In this document: positions 6,353-14,185 of the stretch, one piece after another
How the letters are laid out: every line of letters starts with the position of its first letter
How positions within the stretch are numbered: position 1 is the stretch's first letter
DNA from: JAPUIN01 sp041580375
GTDB lineage: Bacteria > Acidobacteriota > Polarisedimenticolia > Gp22-AA2
Length of the DNA: 16,734 bases
Assembly: GCA_041580375.1 (NCBI GenBank)
Contig: JBFGDZ010000073.1
Coordinates: 1-16,734, forward strand
Direction: 5' to 3'
Program-made: the position numbers and the translations under genes
Notes under the pieces: generated by a model
Seen by the model: the letters and a program-made list of their open reading frames with translations, nothing else
Databases searched by the model: none
Told to the model about the DNA's origin: nothing

Positions 6353-7198
6353 ATGCCCGATGAGAGGCCCTGGAGCCGCGCGTTCGCGGAGATCGTGGCG
6401 CTTCCGGACGAGGCGATCGACCTGGCCCAGGCGTCGCTGCTGATCGCCCGCGAGGAGTATCCCGATCTGCGCGTCGGCGATTATCTGGAGCGGATCGATC
6501 GGATGGCGGACGCCGTGCGGGCGAGGCTGCGCGGCGGCGAGGGGTTCACGAGCCTCGTCGCGCACGTGAACCGGTTGCTGTTCGACGATCTCGGGTTCCG
6601 CGGGAACCGGGAGGAGTACTACGACCCGCGCAACTCATTCCTCAACGACGTCCTCGATCGCCGGGTCGGGATCCCGATCTCCCTGTCCACCGTCTACATC
6701 GAGGTGGGGCGGCGCGTCGGGCTGAAGGTGGCGGGCGTCTCCTTTCCGGGGCATTTCCTCGTGCGCTACATGGGGCGCGAGGCCCGGTCCGAGGTGCTGA
6801 TCGATCCGTTCAACCGCGGCATGCTGCTGACCGAGTCGGAGTGCCGTCGTCGGATCGACGACCTGTTCCAGGGGCGGGTGCCGTTTCGCAAGGAGTTCTT
6901 GAAGCGCGCCCGCAAGAGGGAGATCCTCGAGCGCATGCTTCTGAACCTGAAGCTCATCTATCAGCGCCGGCGCGATTACCATCGCGCCCTGAGGATCCAG
7001 CAGCTGCTCGTCGATGCCCGCCCCGACCGGCCCGCCGCGATCCGCGAGCGGGGACTGCTGTACGAGCGGCTCGCCTGCTTCGGCCAGGCGGCCGGCGATC
7101 TCCGGACCTACCTGCGCGCGGCTCCGGCCGCCCCCGACGCCGACGCCGTCCGCTCGCGGCTGCGCGCCATCTCCCGTCTCGTCCCCGTGATGAACTGA
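6353..7198 (+). CDS. SirB1-family protein (transglutaminase-like domain plus TPR)
   Basis: The protein has 281 residues. The central domain carries the SirB1/YchA signature: NSFLNDVLDRRVGIPISLST (94-113), then VYIEVGRRVGL, then GVSFPGHFLVRY (128-139). This family has a transglutaminase/peptidase-like fold in which the cysteine is generally absent, and it is absent here, so no enzyme activity can be claimed. The C-terminal third (about 205-275) is helical with TPR-like repeats around YHRALRIQQLL and GLLYERLACFGQA. It is predicted cytoplasmic. ATG 6353 follows a G-rich site. The stop is 11 nt before the dinG-like start, so the two genes form an operon. The function of the family in bacteria is not settled. 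Confidence 0.88.
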   Translation: MPDERPWSRAFAEIVALPDEAIDLAQASLLIAREEYPDLRVGDYLERIDRMADAVRARLRGGEGFTSLVAHVNRLLFDDLGFRGNREEYYDPRNSFLNDVLDRRVGIPISLSTVYIEVGRRVGLKVAGVSFPGHFLVRYMGREARSEVLIDPFNRGMLLTESECRRRIDDLFQGRVPFRKEFLKRARKREILERMLLNLKLIYQRRRDYHRALRIQQLLVDARPDRPAAIRERGLLYERLACFGQAAGDLRTYLRAAPAAPDADAVRSRLRAISRLVPVMN

Positions 7199-7209
7199 GA
7201 GCCCGACCC

Positions 7210-9255
7210 GTGCTGGAGATCGAAGCGTTCTTCGCCGCCGCGGGCCCGCTGGCGCGATCCGTCGCCGGTTACGAGGAGCGGCCCCAGCAGGCGCGCATGG
7301 CCCGCGAGGTGATGGAGTCGCTCCATGGGGGCCGGCACCTCCTCGTGGAGGCCGGCACGGGCGTCGGCAAGTCGCTCGCCTACCTCGCGCCCGCCGTCCT
7401 GTGGGCCGTCCGCCCGGGCGCCTCCTCCGATGAGGCGCGACGCGTCGTCGTGTCGACCCACACGCGAGCGCTCCAGGAGCAGCTGCTCCGCAAGGACGTC
7501 CCGATCCTCGAGCGCGCGCTCGGATCGGCCGGGATCTCCTTCCGTCACGCCATCCTCATGGGCTCCGAGAACTACCTGTGCGTGCAGCGCCTGCGCGAGG
7601 CCCGCGCCCTCATGGACGAGGATCCCCGGAAGGACCGGGCGCGGCCGTTCCTCGCCCTGGAGCGGTACGCCCGCACGGCGGCGTCGGGGCTGCGATCGGA
7701 GATCCCCTTCCCCGTCCCGGATCGGATCTGGAGCCAGGTCCGGCGCGATCGCGACGTCTGTCTCGGTCCGCGCGGCCCGTTCTGGGACGCGTGCGTCTAC
7801 CGGCGCGACATCGCGCGCTCGCGCGAGGCGCACCTGCTGATCGTCAATCACGCTCTCTTTCTTCTCGACCTCGCGGCCGGCGGCCGGATCCTGCCGCCGC
7901 ACGGCGCCGTCATCCTGGACGAGTCGCACCGTCTGGAGGAGGTCGCGATCTCCCAGTTCGGGATCTCGGTGTCGGATCTCGCCGTGGCCCGGCTGGCGCG
8001 GGACGCCGAGCCGTGGGGCGTCCCCCGGCTCCGCCCGGGCGATGCAGCGATCCCCCGGGGCGCGATCCGGGAGGCGAACGAGAGTCTTCGGGAGAACGCC
8101 GGCGTCTTCTTCAACGAGGTCCGCCGCGAGGCCGCGACGCTCGCTGGAGGGGCCGCGCGGGGACGAAACGCGGATCCGGACGGCGGCGGACCGCCGGTGC
8201 GCGTCCGGCGCCCCGGCCTGGTCGAGGATCGCCTCGCCGCGCCGCTGCGCCATCTCGAGGAGGCGCTCCAGTCGTTCGCCGAGCGCGCCTCGTCCCAGGA
8301 GGACGCGCAGGTCCTGTCGGGACTCGCCGCGCGGGCGCGCGATCTGCGCGATCGGGTGAGCCTCTTTCTCACGCAGCGGATCGCGGACGCCGTCTACTGG
8401 ATCGAGGCGCCCCGGACGACGCGCGCGCCCGCGCTGCTGCGCGTCACTCCGATCGAGGTCGCCCCGATCCTGCGCCAGCGGCTGTTCGAGGGGAGCCGCA
8501 CCGTCGTGCTGACCTCGGCCACGCTCTCCGCCGCCGGCTCCTGCGCGCACGTGAGACGGCGGCTCGGTCTGACGGCGGCGCGCGAGGTGATCCTCGGATC
8601 CCCCTTCGACTTCGCGAGGCAGGCGATCCTCTACCTGCCCGCCTCCATGCCGGACCCCGGCGAGGATCCCCAGGCCTGGGCCGGCGCGATCGCGGATGAA
8701 TGCCGCCGGCTGATCCTCGCCTCGGACGGCGGCGCCTTCGTCCTGTTCACCTCCTACGCCCTCCTGAGCAGGACGCACGAGGCGCTGGCGGGCGATCCCG
8801 CGCTCCGGGACCTGCCGCTATTCCGGCACCGGCCGGGCGCAGCGACCGCGATCCTGGAGGAGTTCCGCATGACCCGCCGCGGGGTGCTCCTGGGGACGAT
8901 GAGCTTCTGGCAGGGGGTCGACGTGCCGGGCGAGGCGCTGCGCTCGGTGATCATCACGCGCCTTCCCGTCGAGGTGCCCGATCACCCTCTGGCCCAGGCG
9001 CGCGCGGAGGTCCTGCGCGAGCGGGGCAGCGACCCGTTCACCGAGGACGCCCTGCCGGAGGCGATCCTGACGCTGCGGCAGGGGTTCGGGCGCCTCGTCC
9101 GCACGAGGGAGGATCGCGGCGTCGTGGCGGTGCTCGATCCGCGGGTGAAGACCCGGGCCTACGGCGCCGCCTTTCTCGAGTCGCTCCCGGAATGCACGCG
9201 CACCGACTCGGTCCATGATGTCGCGCGCTTCCTGGCGGCCCCCCCGGCGGACTGA
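7210..9255 (+). CDS. dinG: DinG/XPD-type superfamily 2 DNA helicase
   Basis: This is an ATP-dependent 5'-3' helicase of the DinG group, acting on DNA or R-loop structures in repair. Visible motifs are AGTGVGKS (48-55, Walker A), STHTRALQEQ (82-91), DESH (237-240, Walker B, usually DEAH), LTSATLSAAG, MSFWQGVDVPGE (motif V) and QGFGRLVRTREDRG from residue 624 (motif VI with arginine fingers). The Fe-S region has Cys124 (NYLC), Cys184 (DVCLG) and Cys195 (DACVYRR), but position 189, where a cysteine is expected, is Gly (codon GGC). With three of four ligands, a normal 4Fe-4S cluster is doubtful. The length of 681 residues fits. The GTG start lies 11 nt after the previous stop, with a weak ribosome-binding site. 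There is no N-terminal exonuclease domain. Confidence 0.92.
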   Translation: MLEIEAFFAAAGPLARSVAGYEERPQQARMAREVMESLHGGRHLLVEAGTGVGKSLAYLAPAVLWAVRPGASSDEARRVVVSTHTRALQEQLLRKDVPILERALGSAGISFRHAILMGSENYLCVQRLREARALMDEDPRKDRARPFLALERYARTAASGLRSEIPFPVPDRIWSQVRRDRDVCLGPRGPFWDACVYRRDIARSREAHLLIVNHALFLLDLAAGGRILPPHGAVILDESHRLEEVAISQFGISVSDLAVARLARDAEPWGVPRLRPGDAAIPRGAIREANESLRENAGVFFNEVRREAATLAGGAARGRNADPDGGGPPVRVRRPGLVEDRLAAPLRHLEEALQSFAERASSQEDAQVLSGLAARARDLRDRVSLFLTQRIADAVYWIEAPRTTRAPALLRVTPIEVAPILRQRLFEGSRTVVLTSATLSAAGSCAHVRRRLGLTAAREVILGSPFDFARQAILYLPASMPDPGEDPQAWAGAIADECRRLILASDGGAFVLFTSYALLSRTHEALAGDPALRDLPLFRHRPGAATAILEEFRMTRRGVLLGTMSFWQGVDVPGEALRSVIITRLPVEVPDHPLAQARAEVLRERGSDPFTEDALPEAILTLRQGFGRLVRTREDRGVVAVLDPRVKTRAYGAAFLESLPECTRTDSVHDVARFLAAPPAD

Positions 9256-9273
9256 TCGCGTCCGGCCATCCCC

Positions 9274-10863
9274 TCAGTGGATGCGACGCTCCCGGCCGCG
9301 CCAGAACGGCTCGCGCAGCGCCTTCTTGTCGATCTTGCCGGATCCCGTGCGCGGCAGGGCCTCGACGAGATCGACGGCGCGCGGGCACTTGAACCGGGCG
9401 ATCCGCTGGCGGCAGAAGGCGACGAGGTCGGCGATGGTGGCTGCGCCCGGTCGGCGCAGGACGATCGCCGCGCGCACCGACTCGCCCCAGGTCGCGTCCG
9501 GCACGCCGAACACCGCCGCCTCGAGGACCGCCGGATGCTCGTACAGGGCGTTCTCCACCTCCGTGCTGTAGACGTTCTCGCCACCCGTGATGATCACGTC
9601 CTTGGCCCGATCGACCAGGTTCAGGAAGCCGTGGCGGTCGAGGGTCCCGAGATCGCCGGTGTGAAACCACCCGCCGAGGAAGGCCCGGCGCGTCTCCTCC
9701 GGATCGCGCCAGTATCCGGGCGTCACGGTCGGACCGCGCACGATCACCTCCCCGACCGTCTCGTCGTCCGCGGGGACATCCTCGAACCGGGCCGCACCCG
9801 GCGGCCTCACGACGCGCAGGTCCACCCCGCGCGCGGGACGCCCGGTCCTGGCCCTGAGGCGATCCCGCTCCTCCCGCGGAAGCCGGAGCAGGCCTTCGTC
9901 CAGGAGCGAGAACGTGAGGAACGGCGAAGTCTCCGTCAGGCCGTAGGTCTGCGCGTAGTCGCAATCGAGCAGATGTTCGATGCGGGCCACCGTGCGCGGC
10001 GCGATCGGCGCTCCCCCGCTGAGGAGGAGGCGGAGCGAGGGGAGCCGCTCGCCCCGCCGCTCGGCCGTATCGAGCAATCCGAGCAGCATCGCCGGCACGA
10101 GGTTCGTGATGGTCACGCGGGCCGACGCGATCCGCTCGAGCGCCGCCTCCGGCTCGAAGCGGGGCAGCATGACGTGCGTCCCGGCCGCGGCGGTGATCGC
10201 CCAGACGGCCCAGGCGTCGGCCAGGTGGAACATGGGGGCGGCGTGCAGCCAGACGTCGGCTTCCCGCAGGCCCAGCTCCCGAACGGTCATCGTGGCGTGC
10301 GCCGCCAGGTTGCCGCGGGTGAGGACGACGCCCTTCGGTTTTCCCGTCGTGCCGCTCGTGTAGTAGATCTGCGCCGCATCGGGATCGGGAGCCTCGGGAG
10401 GTCGGGAACCGGGACGCCGGTCCTTGGGTCGCGGAACGCCGCCGTCCCCCGGGGGCTTCAGCCTGCCGAAAGCCCACTCCCCGTCCGCCTCCCCCACCCG
10501 TTCCCCCAGGATGCGAGCCAGGCCGCGGGGCTCGCCGATCAGGACTCTCGCGCCGCTGTGCTCGAGGATCGCGCGGATCTCCTCCGGGTGAAGCCGCGGG
10601 TTGATCGGCACGAGCACGAAGCGGCCGGCGAGCGCCCCGAAATAGGAGGCCATATAAAGATGACAGTTCGGGAGGAGCGCCGCCACGCGATCCCCCGGCT
10701 CGGCGCCGTGGCGGGCCAGCGCCTCCGCGCACCGCGCCGCGAGGGAGTCCAGGCCGGCGTAGGTCAGCCGAGCCGCCCCGCAGAGGACCGCCGTTCTCTC
10801 TCCCGCGCGGCGTCGGGCCGACTTCAGCAGCCCCGGAAGATCGACGGGTCCGTTTCCGGGCAT
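9274..10863 (-). CDS. Acyl-CoA synthetase (AMP-dependent ligase)
   Basis: This ANL-superfamily enzyme activates a carboxylic acid to acyl-AMP and transfers it to CoA. All core motifs are present: YYTSGTTGKPKG (167-178), YGLTETSP (307-314), GWFHTGDLG (398-406), the hinge region DRAKDVIITGGENVYSTEVE (418-437) and PRTGSGKIDKK (504-514) with catalytic Lys510. The 529-residue length is typical of medium- or long-chain or aryl acyl-CoA synthetases; the acid cannot be told. Residues 135-165 form an unusually proline- and charge-rich linker before the P-loop. ATG 10863 has AGGTGA 8 nt upstream. The gene converges on dinG with 18 nt between stops and diverges from the GlcG-like gene. It has no visible membrane segment. 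Confidence 0.93.
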   Translation of the reverse strand: MPGNGPVDLPGLLKSARRRAGERTAVLCGAARLTYAGLDSLAARCAEALARHGAEPGDRVAALLPNCHLYMASYFGALAGRFVLVPINPRLHPEEIRAILEHSGARVLIGEPRGLARILGERVGEADGEWAFGRLKPPGDGGVPRPKDRRPGSRPPEAPDPDAAQIYYTSGTTGKPKGVVLTRGNLAAHATMTVRELGLREADVWLHAAPMFHLADAWAVWAITAAAGTHVMLPRFEPEAALERIASARVTITNLVPAMLLGLLDTAERRGERLPSLRLLLSGGAPIAPRTVARIEHLLDCDYAQTYGLTETSPFLTFSLLDEGLLRLPREERDRLRARTGRPARGVDLRVVRPPGAARFEDVPADDETVGEVIVRGPTVTPGYWRDPEETRRAFLGGWFHTGDLGTLDRHGFLNLVDRAKDVIITGGENVYSTEVENALYEHPAVLEAAVFGVPDATWGESVRAAIVLRRPGAATIADLVAFCRQRIARFKCPRAVDLVEALPRTGSGKIDKKALREPFWRGRERRIH

Positions 10864-11000
10864 GGGTCATTCACCTGATGGACTAGGGATATTCACCGAT
10901 ACCTCGGGCGCCCTCAGTATTGCATGATGTGCGATCCGGCGCATCCGCCGGCCGATTCCCGGCCCCGGACGGCGCCGACGAGGGAGGTCCCGAAGCGCTC

Positions 11001-11495
11001 ATGTCCAGGATCAGCTACGTCACGCGCGACTCGCCCCGGTTGACGCTCCAGGGTGCTCGCCTGATCATGGCGGCCGCCACCAGGAAGGCGAAAAACATGC
11101 GCGCCCCGATGGACATCGCCATCGTCGACGACGGCGGACACCTTCTCGTTTTCAACCGCATGGACGGCGCCAAGCTCAGCAGCATCGACATCGCCATCTG
11201 CAAGGCGTGGACGGCCGCATGCAGCCGCCGGCCGACACACGAGTATGCCGAGATCGCCGGGCCGGGCCGCCCCGCGTACGGCATTCACATGAGCAACGAG
11301 GGCCGGTTCACCATCGTCGGGGGCGGATTGCCGATCCAGATCGACACGGAGACGCTGGGGGGCATCGGCTGCAGCGGCGGCACGGTGCATCAGGATCGCG
11401 AGGTCGCGCAGGCCGGCATCGCGGCATTGAGGTCGAAGGTCGCCCCGTCCCGCTCGCGCCGGAAGACCCGCAAGCGAGGCAAGCGCGGCGCCTGA
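11001..11495 (+). CDS. GlcG/HbpS-family protein (haem-binding/degrading-like domain)
   Basis: The 164-residue protein matches the GlcG/HbpS domain. It has LTLQGARLIM near the start, DIAIVDDGGHLLVFNRMDGA (38-57), CKAWTAA (67-73), then RFTIVGGGLPI (102-112) and LGGIGCSGGTVHQD (119-132) ending in EVAQAGIAAL. Relatives include GlcG of glycolate loci and the haem-responsive HbpS; most have no proven reaction. No signal peptide is seen. The last 20 residues are an arginine- and lysine-rich tail (SRSRRKTRKRGKRG). ATG 11001 is chosen because homology begins just after it; GGAGG lies about 13 nt upstream, rather far, and an in-frame TTG at 10920 would add a low-complexity extension. It diverges from the acyl-CoA synthetase across 137 nt. 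Confidence 0.82.
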   Translation: MSRISYVTRDSPRLTLQGARLIMAAATRKAKNMRAPMDIAIVDDGGHLLVFNRMDGAKLSSIDIAICKAWTAACSRRPTHEYAEIAGPGRPAYGIHMSNEGRFTIVGGGLPIQIDTETLGGIGCSGGTVHQDREVAQAGIAALRSKVAPSRSRRKTRKRGKRGA

Positions 11496-11509
11496 CGCCG
11501 GGCCCGGCG
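11496..11509. repeat. 14-bp perfect GC palindrome after the GlcG-like stop
   Basis: CGCCGGGCCCGGCG is its own reverse complement and follows the TGA directly, in the 57-nt gap between two convergent genes. A second inverted repeat (ACCGCG at 11546-11551 with CGCGGT at 11556-11561) spans the DUF72 stop. Neither is followed by a T-run, so they are at best weak or factor-dependent end signals. Confidence 0.4.
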
Positions 11510-11552
11510 ATGCCCGGGAGCCGGGCCGTCCCCGGGCGACGGCACACCGCGG

Positions 11553-12380
11553 TCACGCGGTCGGCGCCGCCGTTTCCCAGGCCTCCCAGAACCGCTCGAT
11601 CGATCCCACGGCGTAGCCCGCGTAGTGATTGTTGAAGTAGCCGTACACGGTGCGCTCCCGCTCGAGCATCGAGCGGACGGCCGGCACCCACGCCGACATC
11701 TCGCGGGTTCGATCCTGGATGAGCCGATCCCAGCTCTTCGTCTTCTTTTCGATGGCGTGGCGATCGCCCAGCCAGCGGATGTAGGCGAAATCCGTCGTGA
11801 GCACCGACTCCCGCTTCATCAACGCGTCCACGCGGTGGAACCAGGGATGATCGATCAGCGCGAGCGCCACCCGGTGGCGGTGAAGCAGCTCGAGCAGACG
11901 GGGCGTGACGAAGTTCTTGTTCCGGACCTCGACGGCGAACCTCAGCGACTCGGGCAGGGCGGGAAGAAAGCGCTCCAGCTTCTCGATGAACGGCCCCGGG
12001 TCGGGGTACTCGGCCTTGCGGAAGTACCGGAACTGGAAGAGCAGCGGCCCCAGCCGGTCGCCGAGCCGCTCCATCACCCGCAGGAACGCTCCGAACTCCT
12101 CCCCGCACCCCTCCAGCATCTTCTCGTGGGTGATCACCTGCGGGATCTTGGCGGCGAACAGGAAGCCGGGCGGGGTCTTGTCCCGCCAGCCGTCCACCAT
12201 CCGCTCCGTCGGGATGCGGTAGAAGGTCGCGTCGATCTCCACCGTGTCGAACCGGGTCGAGTAGTGTCGGATGTACTCGCCGGGCGCCATCCCCTGCGGA
12301 TAGAAGACCCCCTCCCAGGACGGCGCGCTCCAGCTGGACGTTCCGATGCGGAGCCGCGATCGTTCCCCGTTCATCGTCAT
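11553..12380 (-). CDS. DUF72 family protein (YecE-like)
   Basis: This is a 275-residue cytoplasmic protein of the DUF72/YecE family, which adopts a TIM-barrel-like fold and has no agreed biochemical role. Family features seen are RIGTSSWSAPSWEGVFYP near the N-terminus, the FDTVEIDATFYRIPT segment, FLFAAKIPQVITHEK, LGPLLFQFR, and the C-terminal VYGYFNNHYAGYAVGSIERF. The start at 12380 is the first of two nearby methionines and gives the usual N-terminus. The gene begins 16 nt after the thioesterase stop and is the last member of the five-gene leftward operon. It converges on the GlcG-like gene. Confidence 0.93.
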   Translation of the reverse strand: MTMNGERSRLRIGTSSWSAPSWEGVFYPQGMAPGEYIRHYSTRFDTVEIDATFYRIPTERMVDGWRDKTPPGFLFAAKIPQVITHEKMLEGCGEEFGAFLRVMERLGDRLGPLLFQFRYFRKAEYPDPGPFIEKLERFLPALPESLRFAVEVRNKNFVTPRLLELLHRHRVALALIDHPWFHRVDALMKRESVLTTDFAYIRWLGDRHAIEKKTKSWDRLIQDRTREMSAWVPAVRSMLERERTVYGYFNNHYAGYAVGSIERFWEAWETAAPTA

Positions 12381-12396
12381 CCTCCCTCCGCCGGGC

Positions 12397-12855
12397 TCAG
12401 GAACCCGCCGCGAGGGGCTCGATGGCTCGCCCCTCGAACCGCCGGATCGCCCGTTTCACGTCGTCACCCAGCGGCCGGACCCGGCCGGACCCGTAGTCGA
12501 AGCCGACCTGGATCGTCACACCCGTCGCCACGGGGCGTTTCGATCGCTCGTCGCGGATCAGGTAATCGAAGCGGAACGAGGTCCGGCCGAAGCCGGATAC
12601 GCGGATGTGGCACGCGAGTCGATCGTCCATCGTCGCCTGACTCTCGAAGTCGCACTCGGCGTGCGCCAGCACGTACGACACGTCGCCGCGGATCCGGCTC
12701 TTCCGGAGGGCGTTCCAGTACGCGATGCGCGCGTTCTCGAAGTAGGTGAAGTACACCGCGTTGTTCACGTGTCCCATGGAATCGATGTCCTTGAAGCGAA
12801 CCTCGATCGGGACCGCGAGGGCGAAACCCGGCGCCTTCCTCGGGCGCGTCACCAC
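12397..12855 (-). CDS. Hotdog-fold acyl-CoA thioesterase (4HBT/YbgC-like)
   Basis: This 152-residue single hotdog domain probably hydrolyses acyl-CoA thioesters. The signature FKDIDSMGHVNNAVYFTYFE (21-40) contains the Asp-Gly-His-Val-Asn-Asn pattern of the YbgC/FadM type, followed by ARIAYW. The start is one of two adjacent GTG codons overlapping the end of the SDR gene. GTG 12855 lies 7 nt after GGAGGAG and is preferred; GTG 12852 makes a four-base GTGA overlap with the SDR stop. Coupling with an SDR oxidoreductase suggests work on related acyl-CoA substrates, which is inference. It is followed 16 nt later by the DUF72 gene. Confidence 0.88.
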   Translation of the reverse strand: MVTRPRKAPGFALAVPIEVRFKDIDSMGHVNNAVYFTYFENARIAYWNALRKSRIRGDVSYVLAHAECDFESQATMDDRLACHIRVSGFGRTSFRFDYLIRDERSKRPVATGVTIQVGFDYGSGRVRPLGDDVKRAIRRFEGRAIEPLAAGS

Positions 12856-13649
12856 ATCGCGGCTCCTCCGTCGAGATTGATCGCCTGCCCCGTGAATCCC
12901 GCTCCGGCGTCCGAGGCGAGGAACAGGGCCAGGCGGGCGATCTCCGCCGGGGCCAGGAACCGGCCGAGGGGCACGCGGGACTCCGCCTCGCGGCGGAAGT
13001 CCTCCGCGGACTTTCCCTCCGCCCGCGCGCACTCCTCCACGCCCTGCCGGGCCATGTCGGTGTCGACCCAGCCCGGACAGAGCGCGTTCACGGTGATCCG
13101 TCTCGGCGCCAGCTCCAGCGCCAGCGCCCGGGTGAATCCGATGACGCCCGCCTTGCTGGCGCAGTAGGCGGCGTAACCGGGGACCCCGAATTTCCCCAAC
13201 ACCGAGGACATGTTCAGGATCCGGCCCCGACCTCCGTCCGGGATGTGGCGCAACGCCTCGCGCGAGCAGTGATACATCCCGGTCAGATTGGTCGCCAGGA
13301 TGTCGTGCCAGCGTCGCTCCGCGCTCTGTTCCTCCTCCGGGCCGCCGCCCGGCTCGATCGGGGTCCGGCCGGAGATCCCGGCGTTGTTGACCAGGATGTC
13401 GACTCTCTCCCACACCTCCACGACGTTCCCGATCATCACCTCGACCTCGTCCTTCAGGGTCACGTCGCACCGGAACGGCACGATCCTGTGGTCGCCGTCG
13501 TTCATCTCCGCAGCGACCGTCTGGAGCGTCTTGGCGTCGCGCGACGCGATCGCCACGCGGGCCCCGGCCCCGTGGAAGGCGCGCGCGATGGCCAGGCCGA
13601 TCCCGCGTCCGCCTCCCGTGATCACCGCCACCCGATCCCGCAGATCCAT
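12849..13649 (-). CDS. SDR-family NAD(P)-dependent oxidoreductase
   Basis: This is a classical short-chain dehydrogenase/reductase of 266 residues. It has the cofactor loop TGGGRGIG (11-18), NNAG (88-91), catalytic Asn121, Ser149, Tyr162 and Lys166 (YCASK), and CPGWVDTDM (191-199). The overall look is of FabG-like 3-oxoacyl reductases or hydroxyacyl dehydrogenases; the substrate is unknown. SRD at 36-38 after the second strand, with no acidic residue directly at its end, leans towards NADPH, weakly. A glycine/glutamate-rich insertion (99-109) follows the NNAG motif. ATG 13649 shares one base with the NUDIX stop (TGATG), with AGGGG upstream. The end overlaps the thioesterase start. Confidence 0.92.
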   Translation of the reverse strand: MDLRDRVAVITGGGRGIGLAIARAFHGAGARVAIASRDAKTLQTVAAEMNDGDHRIVPFRCDVTLKDEVEVMIGNVVEVWERVDILVNNAGISGRTPIEPGGGPEEEQSAERRWHDILATNLTGMYHCSREALRHIPDGGRGRILNMSSVLGKFGVPGYAAYCASKAGVIGFTRALALELAPRRITVNALCPGWVDTDMARQGVEECARAEGKSAEDFRREAESRVPLGRFLAPAEIARLALFLASDAGAGFTGQAINLDGGAAMW

Positions 13650-14185
13650 CAGCCCCTCCCCTTCTTTTCGAGATACTCGCGCAGCGCGTCCCTCGTGCTC
13701 GGAAACGCCAGGTCGTCCCAGGGGATCTCCGCGGGAGCGAACCATCGGACCTCGAGCGCCTCCTCACCGCACGAAGGAGCGGCGCCGCGGATGCTGGCCT
13801 CGTACACGATGACGATCACGGGACTGCCCGAATAAGCATAGACGTTCAGCAGCCTCTCGATCCGGATCTCCGCCCGGATCTCCTCGCGGGCCTCCCGCCG
13901 GGCGGCGATCTCGGGAGTCTCGCCCCGGTCGACGTAGCCTCCGGGAAAGACCCACTTCCCGGATGCGGGATCGATCGCCCGGCGCAGCAGGACGATGCCC
14001 TCCCGCCCGCGGCAGATCGCCCCGACGGCCACCTTGGGATCGACATAGAACACGAGTCCGCACGCGCCGCACACGAGCCGGTCGGGCTCGGAGGCCACCA
14101 CGCGGCGGGGAGCGAGCGCGCCGCCGCACGCGGGACAGTGACGATACGGAACGGTGCCGTCGTCGCACCTGAGGGGCGCGCTCAT
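13649..14185 (-). CDS. NUDIX hydrolase with N-terminal zinc ribbon
   Basis: The 178-residue protein has two parts. Residues 14-45 form a zinc ribbon (Cys17, Cys20, Cys39, Cys42), as in the Nudix_N_2 group. The NUDIX fold follows, with the box spanning 83-105: Gly83, Glu89, Arg97-Glu98 and Glu101-Glu102 are all present, so metal binding and pyrophosphate cleavage should be possible. The glycine usually near the end of the box is Arg104. Likely substrates are nucleoside diphosphate derivatives or dinucleotide cofactors. The ATG directly abuts the methyltransferase stop (TAG then ATG), and the stop overlaps the SDR start, so the gene is embedded in the operon. Confidence 0.92.
   Translation of the reverse strand: MSAPLRCDDGTVPYRHCPACGGALAPRRVVASEPDRLVCGACGLVFYVDPKVAVGAICRGREGIVLLRRAIDPASGKWVFPGGYVDRGETPEIAARREAREEIRAEIRIERLLNVYAYSGSPVIVIVYEASIRGAAPSCGEEALEVRWFAPAEIPWDDLAFPSTRDALREYLEKKGRG

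Noticed and set aside
7108..8778. Long leftward open frame opposite dinG
   Set aside because: The opposite strand encodes all helicase motifs in order; this frame shows no motif and is a composition artefact.
9256..9273. Terminator between the convergent dinG and acyl-CoA synthetase genes
   Set aside because: Only 18 nt separate the stops, and I see no clean hairpin with a T-run for either transcript.
9277..10878. Rightward open frame opposite the acyl-CoA synthetase
   Set aside because: It mirrors the full length of a well-supported ligase gene and has no recognisable domain.
11496..11561. Rho-independent terminator between the GlcG-like and DUF72 genes
   Set aside because: GC-rich inverted repeats exist but no T-run follows on either strand, so the canonical pattern is missing.
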